This document shows, piece after piece, positions 34,476 to 45,900 of a stretch of DNA of 64,000 bases. The notes under the pieces are model-generated. The model had not been told where the DNA came from. It worked only from the letters and a program-made list of their open reading frames with translations, and ran no database searches. The stretch lies in NCBI RefSeq assembly GCF_029227915.1, contig NC_079881.1:22355501-22419500 (forward strand), written 5' to 3'. A program made the position numbers and the translations under genes. Source of the stretch: Hydractinia symbiolongicarpus (Eukaryota; Cnidaria; Hydrozoa; Anthoathecata; Hydractiniidae). Position 1 is the stretch's first letter, and the number at the start of each line of letters is the position of its first letter.

Positions 34476-36036
34476 TTAAAGTTCTGTTCATCTTTTCGAA
34501 TGTGTTGTGTCCTTTTTATTTTTTTATATATATATTTTTTAATTAATTCCTTGTAAAAAGGGAGAATTGTGTTTTTAGAGGCATTTTCTCTAGAGGAGTA
34601 CAACCTCTAGCTTGTTTCCAAAGACCTAACAGGTTGAGTTCATCATTGCGGTGGCTTGCCACCTCTTTGAAAATTATTTTCTTCTACAAAAAGTATATAG
34701 TAATTACCCATTTATGAAGTTAATGTAGTTTAATATTAAGGTTACTGATGTAGTTTTGCACAAGTTTCTATTAAGGAATTAATTTTATTCTTAAAAAAAT
34801 TCCACAAAAGTTAAGCAGTTTATTAAGCCAGAAAATAGAAATCAGAAAAATAACATCAAAACATTTAACATTTTATTTACCCTCACATGCCCCTGTCAAC
34901 TGTGTTTAAAAGTATTTTACTACTTTGAAATCTTTAAAAAAAGTTTTAGTAACCAGGTCAATTGAAGATTCTCATATAAAAAGCAACATATATACAAATT
35001 CCACTTATATGAATAACTTAACATGACATTTTCATTGGTTTGCAGTCTGTAGCAGAACGTTCTTTAACATGCAATTCTTGTTTCGATCTGTATCGTTTTA
35101 CGTGAAAATCATTTCTATCAGTACAAGTTATTTTGATATCATATTCATCCATTTGTTTTATAGATATATATCAATTGTTTACAGTTTTTCAATATTATAA
35201 GGTTTCTTAAAGAATCTCCTGTGTTCTGTAATTTATGGCGATTTTTATTGTCAGAAGAATATTCATCATGGCTGACATCAATACATCTATTCCTAAAACT
35301 AAATTATATATGTTGTATTGCTCAACAAAAAGGAAGAATATTATACAACAAACTTGGACTATTCTTAGATTAGGTATTGTTTCATTCTTTTGTTTATAGA
35401 AATTTTATCACAATAAAAAGCAGCATGGGAAAGTTAAGGATCTCCTCGTGTTCTTAAAAGTTTTTAAGATGAGCAGTAGGATGTTGTATATAAATCTGCT
35501 GTTTAAAAGTTCCAACAAAGTTCTTAGGGTCACTCACAATCCAAAAGTATATGCTAAACATAAGTTTAATGTTGGGACAAGGTAGAATCCTTTGACTTTT
35601 AAGTATAGGAGAACAGAAAGTATTTTGAACTTCTTGTCGTCACCTACTTAACAGGATCACATATCTGAGTGCGTATGTTTTCAGGGATTGACAACATTCG
35701 AATATTACCTATCTGTAAATCCCCAGAGAAAGGCGATCTACAGACCTATTTACATTTAGCTTACACTTTTGCGTTTATGAAAGAGCTGTCCCTTAGTTAA
35801 CTTACAAGAATTATTCCTTTTCCACACGGACACAAAGATACACAGTTGCATAAACAGCTACACGAAGCCTGTGACCTTAAGACAATAAACACATGCAGCT
35901 TACCAATTCTCCGTTCCGTGCAGCAAATCGGACTTTTCGTTGTTGCTTAGCAACAGCTGCTGCAGTGAAAATAACGTAATGGCGCGTGCTTAAAATTGCG
36001 GGGAAGTTAGTTAAAAAAAGTTAGATAACAAACAAG
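34476..36036. other. Non-coding stretch
   Basis: AT-rich. No open frame, repeat or RNA signal that I can support. Confidence 0.6.
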
Positions 36037-37093
36037 ATGCCTCTTAGTTGTGCTGCATATGTTTGTTCTAATCATAATATAAAGGAAAACAAACCCGGAT
36101 TTTTTCGTTTTCCTAATAATAATCCTGACTGCCGTAAAAGATGGGTTATCGCTTGCAAAAGAGTTAAGGATGGTAGCATGTAAAACCCCCAAGGGAAAAA
36201 TATTTATCTTTGTGGTGAGCTTTTTATTTCTAAAAGGCTTTCTACAAACCCTGATTATACACCATCAGTGTTTGTTTATGCACAACAGCCAGAGGGAATA
36301 AATTCCAGTAGGATTAGGAGATTTGAATCATCACGAAGAAGAACAAGATTTGCTTCACCACTTCGTGAGCAAAACATAAAAAAAATAATGTTACACCACT
36401 TTTACAACCTATGCTTGAATCTACCATGCTTTCTCCTCAAAGTTCATTTTCAACAGATGTGGATTTTGATATTGCTGATACAGATATTCAGAGTACTAGT
36501 ACTAAGGAATCCAAAGGGACACAAACTGGTTTTGACATGTGTAAACTGAAATTGGTAACTGAACAATAACAGCTTGAAATAAATTTTCTAAAGACTCAAA
36601 ATGATTTGTTTCTATCATAAAAACAAATTACAGAAAACAAGTTACAACACATTAAGTCAAAAATGCTAAGCTACAGTTCTCTAAAAGATCAAGCAGATAA
36701 ATTTAAAGTTTATACTGGTATAACAATCGAAGGTTTTAATGTTATATCTGAACATCTTGAAAGTTTTCTGCCAACCACAAATAGATCTCCACTATCTTAC
36801 AAGGACCAACTTTAAATGACATTGGTCAAACTAAGGCTCAATACACCATGGCTAAGTTAGCAGATCAATTTTGCAGCAACAAAACATCCTTAAATGATAT
36901 CTTCTGGAAATGGATTGATCTTATTAACATCAAGATGTCTGGTTTAATTAAATGGCCTGACCATGATGCAAATATAAGAACATTACCAAATACATTTTGT
37001 CAATATTTCCCAAGATTGACCGGTATAATTGACTGCACTAAAATATTTATAGTTTGCGTATCACGTGAAACAAAATTACTACCATTGTCTGAG
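36037..37093 (+). pseudogene. THAP domain plus DDE_4 (Harbinger-like) transposase, degraded
   Basis: The start at 36037 encodes a THAP zinc-binding DNA-binding domain: CAAYVC (Cys5, Cys10), GFFRFPNNN, and the conserved Trp/Ala in RKRWVIACKR. A stop at 36181-36183 interrupts it, and the C-x2-H end of the C2CH module reads LCGELF, so the zinc-ligand His is lost. After a Ser/Lys-rich middle with several stops, SPLSYKDQL...LVKLRLN (about 36790-36840) and frame 36848-37102 give the helix-turn-helix region and the start of the DDE_4 core, TGIIDCTKIFI, with the first catalytic Asp. The rest of the catalytic domain is absent: the BEL/Pao fragment starts about 40 bases later. Confidence 0.8.
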
Positions 37094-37131
37094 ATGATAT
37101 GATCTGGACAACCACGTCTCGAAATGAATCT

Positions 37132-38150
37132 TCAAAAGCTACTAATAAATGATGACGAATCGGGCCTAGGAACTAGATCTAACACCAAAGCTCTGCTCGA
37201 AGCGCAGGTGTACAAGGTTACCCACGCTTTATTCATAACTGGTCTTTCATTGGCATTGTTGTAAATGTTTTTAACGTACAGAGGTCCAAAATTGTCTATT
37301 CCTACTGCAGCGAAAGCTCTAGCGTCACTGAGTCTGCACCCTGGTAATGGTGGGGGAATCTCAGGGTAACGAAAAGGTTGTGATTTCAAACGCTTACATA
37401 AAAGGTTACCCACGCTTTATTCATAACTGGTCTTTCATTGGCATTGTTGTAAATGTTTTTAACGTACAGAGGTCCAAAATTGTCTATTCCTACTGCAGCG
37501 AAAGCTCTAGCGTCACTGAGTCTGTACCCTGGTAATGGTGGGGGAATCTCAGGGTAACGCAAAGGTTGTGATTTCCAGCGCTTACATAAAAAACACTGGT
37601 GTAACAAAATTCGCACTAAACTACGAGCACTTTTGGTCCAACAACTCTGTCGGAATTCGGTAAGTGTTTGTTTTTGAGAGATGTGTTTTAGCTTACAGTG
37701 AATATCCATGATGATTAGCTTAGTTAACGAGTGATCTCGGTCGAGCAGTATAGGCGATATCGTTTCAACGGGTAACGGTGCGTTTACAAGTCGACCCCTG
37801 CAACGCAATAAACCTTTTTCGTCGATAAAAAACATAACATCTTTTTCTGTGTTATCATTTGCCAACTTGAACTTCTCCCGGTTGGCTTTTAATAAGAGCT
37901 TCTCCGCAGAGACTATTTCACAAGATCGTGGAATTTGCTCCAAATTTCGGTCTTCTTTTTTTCTTTTAATGCTTTTAATGAACCTTAACATCCATGCGGT
38001 AATTCTGACCAATCGTGTGAATTTGGAATACTTATCACAATTGATTACATTGTTGATACTAATTATGTCGGTATAATTATGCAACACTACTTGTTTACTT
38101 CTTTTCAGCTCATTTGAATGCTCAAGTGATAAATCATGATCTTTTATCTG
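37132..38150 (-). pseudogene. BEL/Pao integrase zinc finger and core start
   Basis: Frame 38087-37386 has 233 residues. It contains RLVRITAWMLRFIKSIKR, the usual segment before the integrase, then GLLRCRGRL and the H2C2 zinc finger (IIMDIHCKLKH...CFLCKRWK). PPLPGYRLSDARAFAAVGID then leads to the first catalytic Asp in VGIDNFGPLY. Coding then breaks at a duplicated 188-bp segment. The second copy (frame 37413-37132) continues a little further (LYTCASSRALVLDLVP) before it ends. The second and third catalytic acids are missing. Confidence 0.87.
37214..37589. repeat. 188-bp direct tandem duplication inside the BEL integrase
   Basis: AAGGTTACCCACGCTTTATT starts at 37214 and again at 37402. The two copies are almost identical, with only a few substitutions (for example CTGCACCC versus CTGTACCC). 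188 is not a multiple of three, so the duplication also shifts the frame. Confidence 0.93.
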
Positions 38151-38511
38151 TGGCAGCTGGTATTCTTTTTTTTAGATTGTTTTCGGACAAATTTAAAGTG
38201 GTGATTCCCCATCGAGTGGTGAGATCTGCTGGATATTTTCCGGATTAACATAATTCCAGTTCCCAGCGTCACTGTTATTTCTAATCTCTTTTAAACGATT
38301 TTTAACAAACGCTACGAACTCCTTTGATGTCGCCTATATCCATGAGAGAGTGATAGTTGAATCAGTCCAAAAAAAAAAATTTATCGAAAGAAAGTTCTTT
38401 TTCAAACGCGACAACAAACAGATTTTACAAGACGAGACAACAACAATTTTCCCAGCAATTCCAAACGCGGCATAATAATTGATTTTAATGGTGCTACCCT
38501 CGATTTAGAAG

Positions 38512-38945
38512 TTAGTAACTAACAGTAGTTTTCCCAGATGTCCATTCGGACCTAACGTAAACACAAGCTCCATATCCCTGCTGACTGGCATCACTAAATC
38601 CATGCATTTCCCTGTTCACAACTTCATCATCCTCGTCACTATGCCCAATCCTACGACCAACCTCAACAACTCCCACAATCTCAATCTCCTTGAAGATGCT
38701 CTCCCAACTCGCCTTCAATTCAACGTCAACATCATCATCCCAACCTAGCTTCCTTTCACATATTTTCTGCATCAAAATTTTCATGCTAATCAAAATTGGT
38801 TGATTGAGTCCCACAGGATCGTAGAACGAAGACATAATCTTTAATATATTTCTCTTAGTAGGTTTTAACGCTTTTGCCGACTTCAATAATTCTGAAAAGT
38901 CAAAACTTATTTTATCGGTCTGTTCATTCCAAACAAGTCAAAGAA
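38512..38945 (-). pseudogene. BEL/Pao pol fragment (RT end to RNase H-like)
   Basis: Frame 38886-38512, readable back to about 38945 as LVWNEQTDKISFDFSELL, has the BEL/Pao hallmark TKRNILKIMSSFYDPVGLN. Further on comes MHGFSDASQQGYGACVYVRS, the RNase H-like segment with the catalytic-type Asp. It stops at 38512, and the downstream linker to the integrase (38500-38150) is eroded, with several stops. Confidence 0.85.
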
Positions 38946-38989
38946 TTTTACCATTAGTTTGGGGAGGCGCGGTTGAGTCGGTGATATGA

Positions 38990-39260
38990 TTTATATAGTT
39001 CCGAACATTTTCATTATTCCTTTAAATTATTCAAGTGCTTTTGAACCTTTAATTCAAATACATAACAATCATTTAAACTGTCAGTCGCATCATCATCGTT
39101 CATAGCTATTTCAAGTATTTCGTCGTAAATATTCTTCACTTGTGTTAATCTCTGGCTGAGTATCGTTTCAGATGCGAGTAATTTTTCTCAAAGTTCTTTC
39201 CAATTTTCTAACTTACTCTCGTTGTTGTTAATAATTCCACAGACACTACTCACAAGTGCG
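38990..39260 (-). pseudogene. BEL/Pao gag-like (DUF1759-type) fragment
   Basis: On the minus strand a helical stretch reads LLASETILSQRLTQVKNIYD and then VFELKVQKHLNNLKE before two stops at about 39021-39026. Its place upstream of BEL pol, and its composition, fit the N-terminal gag region. Identification is by context and resemblance only. Confidence 0.5.
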
Positions 39261-39290
39261 TTCTTCTTTCATAACAATCTTTCGATCGAC

Positions 39291-39965
39291 CATGAAAAAT
39301 AATAGGAAATTTTGGTTCTTCTTAGTGTAGTATATAGTCGACTCCCAATTCAAAAAAAAACTTAAAAACGAAAACACGAAATACAAACCGGCAGCATAAA
39401 TTAACATAATTAGTAGAATTTATACTAAATATTGAACACTAATAATCTTCCGTAAGTGTATGCATATTTTTATTTCTTGTTAAAATTAAAAACGATGTGA
39501 CATCACAGCTGATATGACGCCAAATTTGCCACCGTTAAAACGCTGCCCATTCGGTTTGAATTTGCTTGTGGTTGGCCTTACTTCTTGTACTATTAAATGT
39601 CAAAGAGAAGTAAAAAAGAAACTTAAAGAACATTAATGAATCTGTGACCAAAAATGCGATGTTAAGTTTTAAAAGGATCAAACTGCGACCCCGTCTTTTT
39701 GTTGCGATAATTTTTTTTCTATAGAAGACATAAAATATGCGCAATAGAAGTTTGTAAGTTTCTAAGTGGGAATTACTTTTATTACATCTTGGCATTTTTA
39801 TAGCGTAATCTACTTCTTTTCTCTTAAACAAAATAGATACATTACATGGTAGTTATTTATGAGAAACTTTTACATTGAACAAAGTTTGTTACACGCGTCT
39901 GCATGTAAAAACCAGGTGCATCATTTCGCGCGCAGTGATGCAATTCCCTTGACGCGGTATTACGC
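39291..39965. other. Intergenic region upstream of the 40-51 kb gene
   Basis: AT-rich. No coding motif in the open frames 39535-39831 (minus) and 39859-40053 (plus). The latter runs across the TATA box, start codon and donor of the gene and is a shadow. Confidence 0.6.
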
Positions 39966-40006
39966 TATAAAAACATCAGAGTGCAAAGAAACCTGTTCCT
40001 CAGTCT
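39966..40006 (+). promoter_or_regulatory. Core promoter candidate: TATA box and initiator
   Basis: TATAAAAA at 39966-39973 is followed by TCAGTCT at 40000-40006, which fits an initiator with the start at A40002. The spacing of 36 bases is slightly long. A leader of about 45 bases then reaches the ATG at 40047-40049. Confidence 0.55.
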
Positions 40007-40046
40007 GCTTATTATTGTCGTCTACGCTTTATCGCAATTTATCACA

Positions 40047-42939
40047 ATGGTAAGTTTTACTATATAAAAGCTTTTTCTTAAGTTTTATGAAAAATAAGTT
40101 ACTTCTAAACGTATTGAGTTTCCTGTCGCTTTGTTTTTAAAATAACAAAGTTATGTTTTTAAAAGATTTTTTAATGATTACTTGCATCAGTTTGTTAGGT
40201 CCAAAACACAAAAAAAGAAACAACAATAAACGAAATACTGCCTGTTTGTATACTATGACTGCTTTAATAGCATGGTACTATCAAGTTTCTTATGATCATT
40301 TCATTCTAATCCAACAAAACAGCTTTCTTATTTTGGAAGAGGCAGGTATTAAAGTTGCTTGATATCTGAGAAAGAAAGAAAAAATTATATCGTATGAAAT
40401 AAAAATCACAGATTAAGCGCTGTGAACATTAAGGAAATTAAAAGTTCGTAAACCCCAGCGATGAAGATTGCAAGTTCAAAGTTTAACTTTTTTAAAGAAG
40501 CAGTTGCTGAAAAATGGCGCCAAAAATTCAATAAAAAAATTAAATTTTTGATGCACAAACCATTTGTCTTTAATATAACTTCCAAAAAATAAAATGTTGT
40601 GTGTTAGATTTGTTGAATCAGAGTTATGACACTGTAATTTACTTCATTCTTTTGAGACCTATATCTGAATGAACAAGGAGCGTTTAACTATGCAAGGTTT
40701 TTGTATCAAATAAAATAAGTAACATTAGATTTATGTAGATCAAGACCAACATAAAATTTGAAATGCTGTACAATATTTTCTACCCTGGTTATTGCTTATT
40801 TTACATTTTTACAAAATCTTTACAAAGCCTTGTTCTTTTTTCATATAAAAACCTGCCTGATGTATCCTTTTTATAGTACAATTAATTTCGTTTTACGTTA
40901 ATTCGATATGTTTTAAAACAAAGTAAAACAAACTGGAGCACAAAAACTCTGATTTGCTACAGACAAAAACGAATTAGTGAAGAACTGGAAATGTGGTAAT
41001 CCAAATTCTTTAATTTTACGTCAAATATAGGAGCTTACCTGACAACTAAAACATGTTTTTGGAAAGTGTTTTTTTACAGAAATATCATAATGCCCAACAG
41101 AAACAAATCACACAAATAAAGTATCAAGGAACTTTTTAATAACCTTGTTAATTTTAGTGACGTAGTGAACGATTCATATTCTATTGGCAGAATTTATTTG
41201 TTTTGAGCTATTTTTTGTAAATATAGACCTTGTTACTATTCATTTACTTAAAATATTTAGAACCTATCATTTTCCTACGAAAATTATTGTATTTTGTTTA
41301 ACTAAAAGAATTCACAAAAAAACAACAAATAAGCGTAAACCTACGGTTAAATTTATGTAAGTTTTTTTCTCAGAAAATATATTTGGTGTACATAAAGATA
41401 AGTTTTAATCCATCATTTCTGCTAAAAATTATTCTAACTGATAATCTCCTCAAAAAATTATTTTTTCTCCAACATCGAAAAAGCAACATCTACACAAGCT
41501 CTTTAGAAGCGTCATATTTTATTGCGAATGAAAGTTTGTATTACTTTTCATAGAAATATATTCTTATGTAAATAAAACTTTCATTAACTTTCATTCAAAG
41601 TAACATGACCTCTGTGATCTAAGACATTACTACCCTAGAGAAATGTCGTTGTAAACAAAACAACTATGTTTAATGATACAAAATTTACTTGCAGTCATAA
41701 TTGCATGGAGCAGCATAATTTGGGATTGATTTTGGATGAGTATGTAGGTTACAATTTTATGAGTCATAAATAAAAGTAATAATTAAAATCTATGTCATGA
41801 AAACAACTGATATCATAATGCAAAGATGTTTTATTAAAAGAGAAATTTTAGACATATGTTGCTTTTTGGAAGAAAAAATAAAAAATATATTTGTGACGAA
41901 CATGCAAACTCAACAAAGTTGAATTCTTTTAAATTTATAATACGAAGTTGCTACTTCTTCTTATGGGAGCTACAAATTTTTATGCAAACAGACATAACGA
42001 ATATATATTTGCAACTTTACCATTGCCAAACAACAAGAACATTGTGCTATTTCTTTGGTAACTTTCAATTTAGAGAAAAGCAGAAAAGAATTAATTTTGA
42101 CGAAAACTTAAATTGACAGGTGTTAAGAATTATCTATTGGTGGTATTTTGATTTAAAACTGATCGATAGGCAGGAGACAACGAAAAACATTAGGTTTTGA
42201 TAGCTGTATTGACGCCACCAGTGCAGAAAGAAGCATTCATTATAAAGATTTTGTTTTTTCTTGTCTGTTAACATGTATAATTTAAAACGCTTGTTTATAT
42301 GATTTTGATCAACAGTTAGGAAGGGTTAAATTATTAAAAGTCAGCAAAAACTCGCAAAAGTAATATTTGAAAGTGTCTCCCGTGTGTAGAGTTTAAAACA
42401 ATTGTAGATGATGAAGTTTCACAACATTATCAATTTTTCTTTTATTTAAAAAGTTTGGTTAACTCAGCTTTAGGAAATTGGTCCTTTTTAGTTTCTGGTA
42501 GCCTCTAGTTACCCACTCAGCAGATGACGTCACTTGATTCCACATTTTTTCAATTTAATTGTCCTTAAACTGCAAAATACTCTGCAAAAGCTTCACCAAC
42601 TGTAAAAAATCATTGGAGTCAATCTTTGTAATTACTTAATGTTAAAAACCCGATGAACAAGTTGATCTACTCTCCTAAATTTTCTCCCCAACATTCTTTA
42701 TAAGGGAAAAACATCTTGTTTGCAAGCCAGAATTTTAGCTTAGTTCTGTATTCTCAGTCAGGGACCAATTTTTCGTATTAACGTAGAAGATCTTAAATCG
42801 AGCAAATCTGCCAACTTAGCTTCGATTTAAATTGAATAACCACCTTTTGCTTTTGAAAGAACCAACACACAAAGAAAACATCAATAATTGAAAAATCTCA
42901 GCAATGTTACTAAGTAAAATTATAATTGTTAAACGATTT

Positions 42940-42970
<31 letters not shown>

Positions 42971-45900
42971 TTTTTTGTTTTATATTTTGTTTTATCGCCT
43001 TTTTAGAACACTACCAAGAAAAACAAAGAAAAAGAAAAAGAAAAATTTAATTATGGAAAAGAAAACCCTCAAAAAAATCAAAAAAAGAAAAAAACTCAAA
43101 AACAACAACAACAACAACAACATCAAATGCAGCAACAACAACAACATCAAATGCAGCAACAACAACAACATCAAATGCAGCAACAACAACAACATCAAAT
43201 GCAGCAACAACAACAACATCAAATGCAGCAACAGCAACAACAACAAATGCAGCAGCAACAACATCAAATGCAGCAACAACAACAACATCAAATGCAGCAA
43301 CAGCAACAACAACAAATGCAGCAGCAACAACATCAAATGCAGCAACAGCAACAACAACAAATGCAGCAACAGCAACAACAACAAATGCAGCAACAACAAC
43401 AGCAACAACAAATGCAGCAGCAACAACAACAACAACAACGGCAGCAGCAACAAGCCCCAAGAGAAGTGTGGAGGAATGGAGAAAAATTTATTCTACATTC
43501 AGTTGTCCGAAGGGTAAGAAACCTTTTAAAAACCCTCTTTTGTTCTAATGATTATTTAATCCCAATGGTTTACTTATTTTTTAATTATTTTAGAATCCGA
43601 GGAGAGCAGTGAAGAGAGTGGCGTAAGTTTTTGCTACTTTCTCTTGTTAATATGTTATCACACTGTGCTATATATTTATAGAGATATTCTTTGTCTGTTG
43701 AAGGGAAAATGATGGTGCACCAGTGTTGGTTAGAGTTAGGCGGAGGAGGTTAAACCTAGGGGAAAATCGCGAAGAAGAAAATGAAATTATCCATAATGAG
43801 TAGGTTTACCGTTCTACAATGAAATGGTTTTCCCGTTTATAGTATTTATTTTGTACCGCACAATGTAAGAGTATTTACAAAAATCTTCGTATTTTATTGT
43901 GCATTTTGAATGTTTTTAATAGAAAGAATAATCATGGAGAAGAAAACAATTTCTATATTGAGTTCCTTATAACGGAGAACTGTATACGTTGTAATATTGT
44001 GCAATGATTTTATTAAGGGCCTTTGAGCAACCACCACCAATTGAACCAGTAGCACCCATGCCAGTGGAGGAGGAAGATCGACCATACATAGTCCCGTAAG
44101 TAAATCATTATTTAGTTAAAAGAATACTTGATCATTGCACAATCAAAGTGATTAAAAGCAATATTACTTCAAGAAGGCATACTGCTACCTCATTTATAAT
44201 TCCTACTAGCTGTTTTCCGTGGAAGAATCCACTGTATTCCATTTAATTTATGTAGCAGATATATGTCCATCAAAAAACAAACAATACAGCAGTGCGCATC
44301 TTACATCTGCATTATTATATAAATGACCAAAAAAATGAAAAAGGTGTCCAACAACTGCAGTATATATGTGACATTTAAAATCTAAATCTACTAAAATTAC
44401 TTGCTCTGACCATCTGACAAATGCGAAAATTATTCGGAAAAAAGTTTTTAAAAGCATTTCAACATACATCTCACCCATAAAATTTAAATCACTCAAAACG
44501 CCACATATATACAAAAAAGCTGATCAATGTCAAACAGAAATCTCTCTCATTGTATATGTTAAAATCAGTTAGTTTATTGCAAACCCTGCCAAAGGTTGAC
44601 ACAAAATGTGAAAAATAAACAATAAATTTTGCCTAAGTAGAAACATTATTTGAAATATTACATACGGTCCTTCCTCGCCAAACTTTAGACAAAATGCCAA
44701 CAAAATAACGGTGTTTAAATCTAAAATTAATAAAGTCCTTTTAGCAATTTGTATGCTGTTTTACCATCAATAAAGTAAACAAAATTTCAAATCTCACATA
44801 GCATTCTGTCACAAATTTTCATAAAATATATATATAAGTCATAATGAGTCATGTTAAACAACAGCAATCAATCTGTATATAAGTTCATTTTATGTCAATT
44901 TTTGCACCAATTTTGCAACACAAAATACAAATTCTAAATAATACTAAAATCTCTTATTTTGGTCCTTCGCATACCGACGGTCTCCCACAAAAGTTTAATC
45001 AAAATGTAAAAAATGAGAGGTAACGACAAAATCAAAGTTTGCAAAATTCAATTATTTCGGTATATACATATATCTACTGCATATGCCCTCTAAAACAATC
45101 TTTAATCCAAAATGCCTAAGAAAGACAGTTTGCAACAAAAATCAGTTATTTCGATAATATTGCATACACTCTTTCCTCAGAAAAGCTTCACAAACTGCAA
45201 AAAAAAGAATGGTTGTAGGGAGTGCTTCTGATTCATCAAAAAAGTTTTTTTGACATATTGCATCTAGCCCTTACCCATTAAATCTTACACAAAATTTCCA
45301 AAACTATATACGATTTAGAACACATCAAATTTAAATCGAGAATGATCAGTCATTTCGATATATTGCACGGAGTCCTCCCCAGTAAGAATTTATACAAAAT
45401 ATAGAAAAACAAAGCTTGCAAGGTGTAAAATTGAATTCTTCTTCTGTGTATATATATATGGTCCTTCCTCGCAAAATTAACATAAAATGTCAAAAAGGTT
45501 CAGATATAACATCTAACACAACAAAAATCAGTTCTATCAGTATATGTCATGCCATTGTCTTCCACCAAATGTTCCCCTTAAAGTTTCACAGACACAGCCT
45601 GTAAATTAAAAACAACTAAGATCAGGTATTTTGGTCTATTTCATACCATTCTGTTCCAAATAACTTATAAAATGTAAAAATTGAGTGGTAAAACAGAAAT
45701 TTGCAAAATTCCATTTTTTTATATGCATGTATATTATATGCCTTCTACAACAATAAGTTAATTCAAAATGTCAAAAAGAAGAAAAAAATAGCTTACAAAG
45801 AGTATAAAATTGAAATCAACAAAGTAGCTCTTTGTATTTAATATAAGCCATACGCACAAAAGTTTACACTAAATGTAAGAAAATGGTTGTGTTTAGTAAA

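Larger units (their letters stand above)
37132..39290 (-). mobile_element. BEL/Pao retrotransposon, fragmentary
   Basis: Minus-strand fragments are in the right order: gag-like (39260-38990), RT-adjacent/RNase H-like (38945-38512), then integrase zinc finger and the beginning of the integrase core (38150-37132). The protease and RT are missing between the first two pieces, and the integrase end is cut. No LTRs were seen. The integrase part has an internal tandem duplication. Confidence 0.85.

Noticed and set aside
39859-40053. 64-codon plus frame at the promoter of the large gene
   Set aside because: It runs through the TATA box, initiator and splice donor in a frame different from the ATG used, so it is a chance frame.
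42992-43460. Long minus-strand open frames over the CAA/CAG repeat (poly-Leu/His and Val/Ala-rich)
   Set aside because: They are complements of the coding glutamine repeat: a tandem repeat whose unit is a multiple of three stays open in all frames. No splice or start context supports them.
43923-43981. Extra exon in the 40-51 kb gene
   Set aside because: It has an acceptor, donor and open frame, but the following intron would be only 36 bases, and joining it to 44018 creates a stop. Direct splicing from 43799 to 44018 keeps the frame.
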